From positions 72,741-118,715 of the forward strand of contig MFNH01000040.1 in the NCBI GenBank assembly GCA_001781995.1: a DNA stretch of 45,975 bases, written 5' to 3'. Source of the DNA: Candidatus Levybacteria bacterium RBG_16_35_11 (GTDB taxonomy: Bacteria; Patescibacteriota; Microgenomatia; Levybacterales; UBA12049). Positions 1 through 6,416 of the stretch are shown one piece after another (the stretch's first letter is position 1; each line of letters begins with the position of its first letter). Made by a program: the position numbers and the translations under genes. The notes below the pieces were generated by a model. The model made no database searches, was not told where the DNA came from, and was given only the letters and a program-made list of their open reading frames with translations.

Positions 1-1
1 T

Positions 2-91
2 AATGCAACACTTGGAAATCCTGCTGAGTGGATACATACGGGGCAAGGTTGGGGTTATGTTCTTTATGGAGCAACATTAATCTCTGGATAA
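2..91 (+). CDS. C-terminal end of an unidentified protein (partial)
   Basis: An open frame enters from the left edge and stops at TAA 89-91. It gives about 29 residues ending in GATLISG and containing NPAEWIHTGQGWGYV. A terminator-like hairpin follows at 112-146, as expected for the end of a transcription unit. Too little is visible to assign a family. It could also be a chance open frame, since only 29 codons are seen. Confidence 0.4.
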   Translation, partial: NATLGNPAEWIHTGQGWGYVLYGATLISG

Positions 92-111
92 TACATTAGC
101 CTTAGTTTTTC

Positions 112-146
112 ACAACCCATTGGGGAAGACTCGGTGGGTTGTTTTT
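112..146 (+). terminator. Rho-independent terminator-like hairpin
   Basis: A perfect 8-bp stem, ACAACCCA (112-119) with TGGGTTGT (135-142), encloses a 15-nt loop and runs into TTTTT (142-146). It lies 21 nt after the stop of the partial upstream frame and 8 nt before the ATG at 155. It most likely ends the upstream transcript; attenuation of the next gene is possible. Confidence 0.65.
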
Positions 147-154
147 AAAGGGTT

Positions 155-424
155 ATGAAATTAGAAAGATTGAGAAAACCAATAAGTGGTTGCTATAGAA
201 GTGATCGTGCAGCTGCTATTAAACAAGTAGCTGAAAAAATAGGAATGCCATTTAAGATATTAGCTGAAGAAGGACAAGCTGTGCCTGTGCCTGGATTTGA
301 AAAGGTGACTGTTTCAAGCGGACATACTTATATTCAATTTGGCACCGGTAAAGAGGAAAGCCTTGGTGATTTTTTGAAAAAAGTGGATAAAATATGTCCC
401 CTTCCATGGGTTAAGCCAAAATAA
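155..424 (+). CDS. Small hypothetical protein, 89 aa
   Basis: This is an unrecognised, mixed-charge, soluble small protein with no signal peptide or membrane segment. It has an Arg/Lys-rich N-terminus (MKLERLRKPISG), a central hydrophobic stretch around VPVPGFEKVTV, and two cysteines (CYRSD near the start, ICPLPW near the end). The ATG lies just after the hairpin at 112-146 with AAAGGG three bases upstream, which is closer than a normal Shine-Dalgarno. No promoter is seen between hairpin and start, so it may depend on read-through. The coding call rests on an open frame of 89 codons in compact DNA. Confidence 0.5.
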   Translation: MKLERLRKPISGCYRSDRAAAIKQVAEKIGMPFKILAEEGQAVPVPGFEKVTVSSGHTYIQFGTGKEESLGDFLKKVDKICPLPWVKPK

Positions 425-440
425 AAACCTTACCACTTAG

Positions 441-470
441 TTGACATCTTATAAAAAGAAGTGTTAGAAT
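441..470 (+). promoter_or_regulatory. Sigma70-like promoter for the 511-789 gene
   Basis: A consensus TTGACA (441-446) is followed after 18 nt by TAGAAT (465-470). The predicted start is near 477, giving a leader of about 34 nt with a strong Shine-Dalgarno. This is one of the few long-leader transcripts in the window. Confidence 0.7.
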
Positions 471-510
471 CCGTTTTTATATTGAGTGCTTTCATTAAAA
501 GGAGGTAAAT

Positions 511-789
511 GTGGGAGAAAAATACGCAGACAAAAATAAAGAGTGTTATGTTTGCGATAAGCGTCGGGGAATTTCTTGTAAACAGAAACCAAAAGACAAA
601 AGAGTTGAGTTTGACGGATCGCAAAAAAAATTGTCTGGGAAACCTATTGTAAAATGCCTGGATGACACCCTCAAAGATAAAGATTCCGGACTTAATGGGC
701 AAGGGCCAGTTATAGAAGAGCTCGGAGACCTAGTTGTTTTTAGGGCGCCGGAAACCAAACAAGAGGCTGAAATGATCCCTCAATCCTAA
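511..789 (+). CDS. Small hypothetical protein, 92 aa, GTG start
   Basis: This is an unrecognised soluble protein. It begins at GTG 511, five bases after GGAGG inside AAAAGGAGGT (497-506), the best Shine-Dalgarno in the window, and has its own promoter at 441-470. The N-terminal part carries a CxxC pair (ECYVCDKR) and a third cysteine in GISCKQ, a possible but incomplete metal site. The C-terminal half is acidic (EELGDLVVFRAPE). No signal peptide or membrane helix is visible. An overlapping ATG at 509 opens a 46-codon frame, but its spacing to the Shine-Dalgarno is worse. Strong promoter plus strong RBS suggests high expression. Confidence 0.6.
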   Translation: MGEKYADKNKECYVCDKRRGISCKQKPKDKRVEFDGSQKKLSGKPIVKCLDDTLKDKDSGLNGQGPVIEELGDLVVFRAPETKQEAEMIPQS

Positions 790-797
790 TCTTACAC

Positions 798-819
798 AAA
801 CCGTCTTTTGGTGGGTTTT
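798..819. terminator. Possible weak terminator between convergent genes
   Basis: AAACC (798-802) can pair with GGTTT (814-818) around an 11-nt loop, followed by T residues. The stem is only five pairs, so this is tentative. It sits between the plus-strand small gene and the end of the minus-strand glycosyltransferase. Confidence 0.3.
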
Positions 820-1507
820 AATCCTTCATTTTAAACCTTAGTCCAATTATTCCCGTATATAATTTAATTGCTGTTTTTAAATTGGTTGTGCTTTTCTTAC
901 TAAACAACCTTGATGTTTTTACCGGAAAAAAGACAATCGGAATCTTTTTTTTGTAGCTCTTTGCTAAAAATTCGGCATCCAAAAGGCTGTTATTGGTATA
1001 AAGCTTTATATCTTTCATTATTTTTTTATGAAACGCTGTAGGAAAAGCGTTTATATCCCAAACGGGAGTACCAAATAATATCCTATTTTCAATATTGTAA
1101 AGAATTGAACCCATCATTCTAAAAGAATCTTCCTCTCTCTTTATACGTTTTGCTTTAATAATTGCCTCCGGATTTTTGGATGCTCTTAAAAGAATTCTCA
1201 CAATATCATTGGGATTGGTATTTGCCGAATTTGTAAAACAAATAAATTCGCCTTTTGATTTTTTTATTCCGTAATTTATTGCCAGCCCCCATCCCGCACC
1301 CTTTATTTTATGGGCGATAAAGTGGGGATAATTTTTTATTTTTTTTAATTCTTCTTCGTAACCCTTAAGGGGACCGTTAATTGCAATAATAACTTCATAT
1401 GGATCTTTCAGTTTTTTTAATGCCTTTGAATGTTCCTTAAATATTTTTAATAAATATCCTTGCTGCTTGTAAACGGGTAAAATTACCGAAAATTTAATTT
1501 TTTTCAT
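818..1507 (-). CDS. Family 2 glycosyltransferase, 229 aa
   Basis: This is a cytoplasmic GT-A fold transferase moving sugar from a nucleotide donor to a glycan or lipid acceptor. The N-terminus has the GT2 start pattern FSVILPVYKQQGYL, then YEVIIAINGP, GAGWGLAINYGIKKSKGEF, and FTNSANTN where the DxD metal motif is normally found. No membrane segment is evident, and at 229 residues it is close to a bare catalytic domain. I chose the ATG at 1507 over a TTG two codons upstream because it forms an ATGA overlap with the preceding epimerase stop. It is the last gene of the operon TkN-TkC-SDR-GT2, which suggests it transfers the sugar made by those enzymes. The absent DxD makes the donor uncertain. 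Confidence 0.8.
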   Translation of the reverse strand: MKKIKFSVILPVYKQQGYLLKIFKEHSKALKKLKDPYEVIIAINGPLKGYEEELKKIKNYPHFIAHKIKGAGWGLAINYGIKKSKGEFICFTNSANTNPNDIVRILLRASKNPEAIIKAKRIKREEDSFRMMGSILYNIENRILFGTPVWDINAFPTAFHKKIMKDIKLYTNNSLLDAEFLAKSYKKKIPIVFFPVKTSRLFSKKSTTNLKTAIKLYTGIIGLRFKMKD

Positions 1508-2505
1508 TGCCAATTTACTTTCCTATTGAATTGAATTGTTTTTTTAAGCCCTTCTTTTAAGTTTATTTTTGCCCTAAACTTTAAGAACTTACTCGCTTTA
1601 CTGGGGTCTGCGAACCAATCTTTTCCATGATCCCATCTTCTTTCTCCCATTGATCCAAAAACAGGATTATCTTTTATTTTGCACACATCTCTTATAATTA
1701 ATGAAAGCGCTTTTATAGAAGTCTTTTTCCCCGTGCCTATATTAAACGCCTCTCCGTAATTTTTTTTATTGCTATTTGCCGCTCCTAAAATAAAAGCCCT
1801 TGTTATATCAAACGTATGAATAAAATCTCTTGATATGTTTGCCGAAACCAGGGGAGGGTATTTTTTTTGCCTCCCAAAGCGAATAATTGTTGGAATTAGT
1901 CTGTCTGACTCTTCTAATGGGCCATAGACGGAGTAAAGACGAAAATGAATTACAGGTAGGTTTTCATGCTTTCCATAATAGTAAAGAAGATTAGAGACAG
2001 AAGCTTTTGACACTGCATAATGACTGTTTGGTGAAAGACTTGAATGCTCTTTTGGTTTTGCTGAGTTTTCCCCGTATTCCGAACTTGATCCTGCATGAAT
2101 ATATGCTTTAAGCATATATTTTTTTAATTCCTCAATTATATTAACCGTTGATAGAAAATTGGTTTGATAAATCTTAAAAGGATTTTCTTGATTTGAATAT
2201 GCCCCATACGCTGAGAAGTTAAAAACTGTTTTCGGTTTTATTTTGGAAAAAACAAGTTTAAGTTTATTAAGATTATTTATGTCGCATTTTAATATTTTAC
2301 TTTTCGGTAGATCTAAAATCTCAAATCTTTTATTATTCTTAGGGTTTCTTGAAAGCCCAAATACATCTTTTCTTGAAAAAAGAAGAGAGGAAAGTAAGTT
2401 TGAACCAATAAATCCTCCGGCGCCAAGGACTAATATTGGACCGGGAATTTTATTTAATATTTTTTCGGTTTTTAAATCAAGTTTAAAAAAGTCTTTATAG
2501 AGCAT
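1504..2505 (-). CDS. NAD-dependent epimerase/dehydratase (extended SDR)
   Basis: This is a nucleotide-sugar epimerase, dehydratase or reductase of the extended short-chain dehydrogenase family, 333 aa. The Rossmann motif GAGGFIGSNLL is near residue 29, with a catalytic serine region GSSSEYGE, YxxxK as YAVSK, and a C-terminal RRWDHGKDWFADPSKA segment typical of sugar-modifying SDRs. Its start overlaps the transketolase C subunit stop by 11 nt, and its stop overlaps the GT2 start. The exact substrate cannot be read from sequence. Lying between a split transketolase and a GT2 suggests it acts on an unusual or branched sugar for a surface glycan rather than UDP-glucose/galactose interconversion, though a 4-epimerase remains possible. 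Confidence 0.82.
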   Translation of the reverse strand: MLYKDFFKLDLKTEKILNKIPGPILVLGAGGFIGSNLLSSLLFSRKDVFGLSRNPKNNKRFEILDLPKSKILKCDINNLNKLKLVFSKIKPKTVFNFSAYGAYSNQENPFKIYQTNFLSTVNIIEELKKYMLKAYIHAGSSSEYGENSAKPKEHSSLSPNSHYAVSKASVSNLLYYYGKHENLPVIHFRLYSVYGPLEESDRLIPTIIRFGRQKKYPPLVSANISRDFIHTFDITRAFILGAANSNKKNYGEAFNIGTGKKTSIKALSLIIRDVCKIKDNPVFGSMGERRWDHGKDWFADPSKASKFLKFRAKINLKEGLKKTIQFNRKVNWQ

Positions 2506-3403
2506 AAAGTTTTTTAAAGTTTCTATAAATTCCGTTTGTGTCTAATGTGTTTTGCTTAAGCATGAAAAGATGACATCCATATCTATCTTTTACATAACCT
2601 TTAGCAGAAAGATGTATAATTTTTTCCAATCTTATCTTTTCTAACTCAAGTTTTGACAAAATTTTTTCTCCAATCCCACCGTCTTTTACATGCTCCTCAA
2701 TTATTATTAATTTCTTTGTTTTTTTTACAGAGTTAATAATCGGGAGATAATTCACTATTGGAATTTCAGTTATAGACCACAAATCTATAATTCCGCTTTT
2801 TTTATATTTTCTTGCCGCGTCTAGAACATTATGAACTAAAGTGCCCAAAACTACCGCGGTAATTTTGTTGCCTCTTAGTATTTGCCTTAGGGGTTTATAC
2901 GAATTTAGTTTGATAGTGGTCTTTGGAACATTATTTAACCTTAAATATGAAGGAGATTTTGCCTTTCCCATTTTTTCTATTATACTTTTGACATCTTCTG
3001 AAAAAGCGGGAACATAAATTTTTATATTTGGAAAAGAGGAAAGAATGGCAATATCCTCAAGCATGTGATGCGACTCGCCCAATATTCCATAGCCATAACC
3101 TCCTCCATTCCCAACCAACTTAACAGTTAAATTTGGATGACAGATATTATTCCTTATCTGCTCTGCTGTTTTTAAAATTAAAAAAGGGGCAATGCTATAA
3201 ACCCAAGGGTTAAGTCCCATTTTTGCCATTCCACAAGCAACATCTACCATATTAGCTTCGGCAACACCTGCGTTTATAAATCTCTCTTTTAGTATCTGCT
3301 GTAAACTTTCAAAAGCATTGTAGCCAAGATCACCTGTTAGGAAAAACAGTTTTTTGTTTTTCTGTCCCAATTTTTCAAGCTCTCTTGCAACTTCAGATTT
3401 CAT
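2495..3403 (-). CDS. Transketolase, C-terminal (pyrimidine/C) subunit
   Basis: The second half of a split transketolase, 302 aa, combines the pyrimidine-binding domain and the C-terminal domain of thiamine-diphosphate enzymes. The conserved glutamate is in NAGVAEANMVDVACGMA, and GGYGYGILGESHHMLEDIA carries the family His residues. I chose ATG 3403 over a TTG at 3421: it has GAGGAG about ten bases upstream and overlaps the end of the N subunit by 11 nt, as expected for translational coupling of two chains in one complex. Known split transketolases act in the non-oxidative pentose phosphate pathway, but this pair is co-operonic with an NDP-sugar SDR and a GT2, so a role in making a ketose-derived glycan sugar is plausible. 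Confidence 0.9.
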   Translation of the reverse strand: MKSEVARELEKLGQKNKKLFFLTGDLGYNAFESLQQILKERFINAGVAEANMVDVACGMAKMGLNPWVYSIAPFLILKTAEQIRNNICHPNLTVKLVGNGGGYGYGILGESHHMLEDIAILSSFPNIKIYVPAFSEDVKSIIEKMGKAKSPSYLRLNNVPKTTIKLNSYKPLRQILRGNKITAVVLGTLVHNVLDAARKYKKSGIIDLWSITEIPIVNYLPIINSVKKTKKLIIIEEHVKDGGIGEKILSKLELEKIRLEKIIHLSAKGYVKDRYGCHLFMLKQNTLDTNGIYRNFKKLYAL

Positions 3404-4187
3404 TTTCTTCAATCTCCTCAAGCGCTTTTTTATACTGTTCTTTGTTTAATTGGTTATAATGCCATTCAATTTTATTTTCCATAAATGAAATTCCATATCC
3501 TTTTACCGTATTAAAAATAATTACTTTTGGTCTTTTGTTTTTAAAGACAAGGCACTTTTTAAATGCGGCTTTAATTTTTTTTCTGTCATGACCGTCAGAT
3601 TCAATTACATTGAAACCGAATACTTTCCAGCGATCTTTCTTTGTCGGATCTCCTAGAACGTTAACAATTTTATCAAATGCCTGAATATTATTTTTATCAA
3701 CCATTAAAATTAGGTTTTCCAAATTTCTTTTAGCGGCATATTGGGCCGCTTCCCATACCTGTCCTTCATTACACTCTCCATCTGAAATTAAGCAAAAAAT
3801 TCTCGGAACTTTTCTTTGTTTTTTTAGTCTCGCGTTATACTTCATTGCCTCCGCAATGCCGCAAGATATAGATAGGCCATGTCCGAGGCTCCCAGAGTGA
3901 AAGCCTAAAATATCATCAAAGCAATTTGGGGCAGGATGACCTGTTAATTTCGTGTTATCCTTTAAATAATTTTTTAAATCGGAGTCGGGGAGCCTTTTTA
4001 AGTGATTTAGAAGAACATACAAAGCAGGTGCAGCATGTCCTTTTGAGAGTATAAATCGGTCTTCTTTTTTCATTTGAAAAAGAAGTGTCTCTATTAAAAT
4101 GTCAAAACAGGATAAGCAACTTCCAATGTGAATCGAGCCGGAATCATAAAGTAAGGTAATTAACCTTCGGTATAAGTTTTTATACAT
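3393..4187 (-). CDS. Transketolase, N-terminal (TPP-binding) subunit
   Basis: The first half of a split transketolase, 264 aa, binds the diphosphate of thiamine diphosphate. It has the GHAAPALYVLL segment, GSLGHGLSISCGIAEA, and the TPP signature beginning SDGECNEGQVWEAAQ and ending in DKNNIQ about 25 residues later. It begins at ATG 4187 and is the first gene of a four-gene minus-strand operon, about 50 nt after an extended -10 promoter. It overlaps the C-subunit gene. Together the two chains have the length of one bacterial transketolase (about 570 aa, slightly short). Identity as transketolase-type is secure; whether it serves central metabolism or glycan synthesis is not. Confidence 0.92.
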   Translation of the reverse strand: MYKNLYRRLITLLYDSGSIHIGSCLSCFDILIETLLFQMKKEDRFILSKGHAAPALYVLLNHLKRLPDSDLKNYLKDNTKLTGHPAPNCFDDILGFHSGSLGHGLSISCGIAEAMKYNARLKKQRKVPRIFCLISDGECNEGQVWEAAQYAAKRNLENLILMVDKNNIQAFDKIVNVLGDPTKKDRWKVFGFNVIESDGHDRKKIKAAFKKCLVFKNKRPKVIIFNTVKGYGISFMENKIEWHYNQLNKEQYKKALEEIEENEI

Positions 4188-4240
4188 TGCCTAAGGATGC
4201 AAAAAATTATATACCCCTGGGTTGTTTTTGTAAATTGGGG

Positions 4241-4271
4241 ATTATAACATGGTTAATTGACATAATTTCAA
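4241..4271 (-). promoter_or_regulatory. Promoter of the transketolase-epimerase-GT2 operon
   Basis: On the minus strand a perfect TATAAT (4246-4241) is preceded by TGT, giving an extended -10. TTGAAA (4271-4266) lies 19 nt upstream, slightly long. The predicted start near 4234 gives a leader of about 47 nt. It faces the histidine kinase promoter across the 189-bp divergent gap. Confidence 0.6.
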
Positions 4272-4321
4272 TTTTTTGCTAAATTGAACTCACGAAAACC
4301 CTTATAAAAGAGCCTCTAGTT

Positions 4322-4350
4322 TTGAGTTATTAATTGGTTTATGTTAAAAT
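4322..4350 (+). promoter_or_regulatory. Promoter of the PAS histidine kinase
   Basis: TTGAGT (4322-4327), a 17-nt spacer, then TAAAAT (4345-4350) preceded by TGT, an extended -10. The predicted start near 4357 leaves a leader of about 20 nt, and no Shine-Dalgarno is visible before ATG 4377. Confidence 0.65.
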
Positions 4351-4376
4351 GAGTCCCTGCTTTTAGTTAATTTCTC

Positions 4377-6332
4377 ATGAATCTAAAAAACCCTGGGAAA
4401 AACAAACAAAGTAGTCAAAAGATAAAGTCCTCAAAAGATTCTGTTAACCTTGAATCGCTTCAAAAACAAGCAGAAAAGATTCTTTTGAAAATTAAGAAAG
4501 AAAGAGAAGAGCTGAGACAAGATTTCGGAAAAATAGAGACTTTCCTTGACAACCTAAATGAAGCCGTGGTTATTTTTGATAAAAATCGAAATATGGTTTA
4601 CGCCAATTCATTAGCCGCTCGGATGTATGGATATAAATCAAAAAAGGAATTTATGAGCGATAAAATTACCCGCATTAGATCAACTGATCTAGAAACCGGT
4701 AAGGTTATCCCTTATTCTAAGTGGCCATCGGCATTAATTTTAAAAGGGAAAGTTTTTAACAGCATGGAAATTCAAATAGAAAATAAATTGGACAAAAGAA
4801 AATGGATAGAAAGCTACAGCGGAAAATTAATCAAAAACAAAAATGGAGAAAAATTCATTATTGCAACTGTGCGAGATGTTACCTTTAAAAAAAGAGCAGA
4901 GGAAATTAAATCACTGGTCTCTTCTATAGTAGATTCGTCAAACGACGCAATAATTGGTGAGACTCTTAATGGAAAAATTACAAGCTGGAACAAGGGGGCA
5001 GAGAAACTTTTTGGTTACAAGGCAAAAGAGATAATTGGTAAAAATCATAACATCATAATCCCCAGCCAATACAGAGAATCAAAAAAAGAGATCATGGAAT
5101 ACTTAGCGGAAAAAGGAAAAACCCATGAAAGACTAAGACTAACAAAAAAAGGGAGAATTTTTACAGTATCCGTAACGGTTTCACCAATTATTATAAGGGG
5201 TAAAATTGTTGGAATTTCAAAAATTATTAGAGATATTTCTGAACAAAAACAAGCAGAGGCGGCATTGCTTCAAAGTCAACAGCGGCTTAAAAAAACACAG
5301 GAGATGGCTAATTTAGGCAGCTGGGACTTGAATCTTATTAACAACAAACTTACATGGTCAGACGAAGTATACAGAATATTTGGCCTTAAACCACAAGAAT
5401 TCGGAGCCACTTACGAAGCATTTTTAAATGCGGTTCATCCGGAAGATAGAAAAGCAGTGGATAGAGCGTATTTTGGCTCGCTGCGTCAGGGGAAGGATAG
5501 CTATGAGATTGAGCACAGGATTGTGAGACTAGATGGAGAGATTCGCACAGTGCATGAGAGATGCGAACACATTAGAGATGAATCAGGAAAGATAGTTCGC
5601 TCGATTGGCATGGTTCATGATATTACCGACCGGAAAAAAATAGACCATCTAAAGGATGAGTTCATTAGCGTTGCAAGCCATGAATTAAAAACTCCGGTAA
5701 CAAGTCTTAAGGCATTTGCAGAGATTCTTGCAGGAAGGTTAAGTTATCTAAACGATGCTCAATCTCTTGAATATGTAGAGAGAATGAAATCGCAAATAGA
5801 AAAGATAATAGAGCTTATAAATGACTTGATGGATGTAAGTAGGATTGAGTCAGGTCAACTAAAACTTAGCAAAGAAGTATTTAGACTTGATGAGATGATT
5901 ACTGAGGCAGTAAATGATATTAAAACCATATCAGTAGGAACGCATCAACTGAAAATTTTGGAAAATGCCCCGGTAAGTGTTAGGGGAGACAGATTTAGAC
6001 TATATCAGGTTATAATAAATTTTTTGGTTAATGCTACAAAATATTCACCTTACGGGTCAGCAGTTTTAATTAAAAGTAAAGTTAGAGGAAAATACGTTAA
6101 GATAAGCGTAAGGGATCGGGGATTGGGAATATCCAAAAAAAACCACGCTAAAATATTCGATAAATTTTTCCAGGTAAAAAACGGTGGATTAGGCAGGAAT
6201 AAGGGATCCGGCTTGGGTCTTTATATTTCGTCTGAAATAATAAAAAGACACAATAGTGAAATTAAAGTTACAAGTGGAGAGGGAAAAGGATCCACCTTTA
6301 GTTTTAGTTTAAGGATTGCAAAAACTAATTAA
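4377..6332 (+). CDS. Soluble multi-PAS sensor histidine kinase, 651 aa
   Basis: This is a sensor kinase that autophosphorylates a histidine in response to a signal sensed by PAS domains. The order is an N-terminal coiled region (about 20-50), PAS (50-170), a second PAS (180-290) and a third PAS of the PAS_3 type with VHPEDR (310-415). Next come HisKA with phosphoacceptor H435 in SVASHELKTPV, and HATPase_c (about 530-645) with N box NFLVNATKYSP, G1 RDRGLGI, and G2 GSGLGLYIS. No transmembrane helix is visible, so it should sense a cytoplasmic cue such as redox, a ligand or a partner protein. There is no response regulator beside it, making it an orphan kinase here. It stands alone with its own promoter, divergent from the transketolase operon. 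Confidence 0.93.
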   Translation: MNLKNPGKNKQSSQKIKSSKDSVNLESLQKQAEKILLKIKKEREELRQDFGKIETFLDNLNEAVVIFDKNRNMVYANSLAARMYGYKSKKEFMSDKITRIRSTDLETGKVIPYSKWPSALILKGKVFNSMEIQIENKLDKRKWIESYSGKLIKNKNGEKFIIATVRDVTFKKRAEEIKSLVSSIVDSSNDAIIGETLNGKITSWNKGAEKLFGYKAKEIIGKNHNIIIPSQYRESKKEIMEYLAEKGKTHERLRLTKKGRIFTVSVTVSPIIIRGKIVGISKIIRDISEQKQAEAALLQSQQRLKKTQEMANLGSWDLNLINNKLTWSDEVYRIFGLKPQEFGATYEAFLNAVHPEDRKAVDRAYFGSLRQGKDSYEIEHRIVRLDGEIRTVHERCEHIRDESGKIVRSIGMVHDITDRKKIDHLKDEFISVASHELKTPVTSLKAFAEILAGRLSYLNDAQSLEYVERMKSQIEKIIELINDLMDVSRIESGQLKLSKEVFRLDEMITEAVNDIKTISVGTHQLKILENAPVSVRGDRFRLYQVIINFLVNATKYSPYGSAVLIKSKVRGKYVKISVRDRGLGISKKNHAKIFDKFFQVKNGGLGRNKGSGLGLYISSEIIKRHNSEIKVTSGEGKGSTFSFSLRIAKTN

Positions 6333-6344
6333 ACTCTTCTTAGT

Positions 6345-6406
6345 CTACTTGAAGTAGGTTCCTATTTAAGCTAGAATTATTTTATATTATCCCGTAAAAC
6401 TACGGG
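6345..6406 (+). promoter_or_regulatory. ileS promoter with 5'-leader hairpin
   Basis: TTGAAG (6349-6354), 17-nt spacer, TAGAAT (6372-6377). The -35 lies inside a small palindrome CTACTT-G-AAGTAG (6345-6357). The predicted start is near 6384. The short leader then contains CCCGTA (6391-6396), AAAC, TACGGG (6401-6406), a six-pair hairpin ending 10 nt before the ileS ATG. The hairpin could also be a weak terminator for the kinase gene, but it lacks a T run. Confidence 0.5.
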
Positions 6407-6416
6407 TATTATTTAT

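Noticed and set aside
509-649. Overlapping 46-codon ATG frame at 509
   Set aside because: The GTG frame at 511 is longer and better spaced from the AAAAGGAGGT site.
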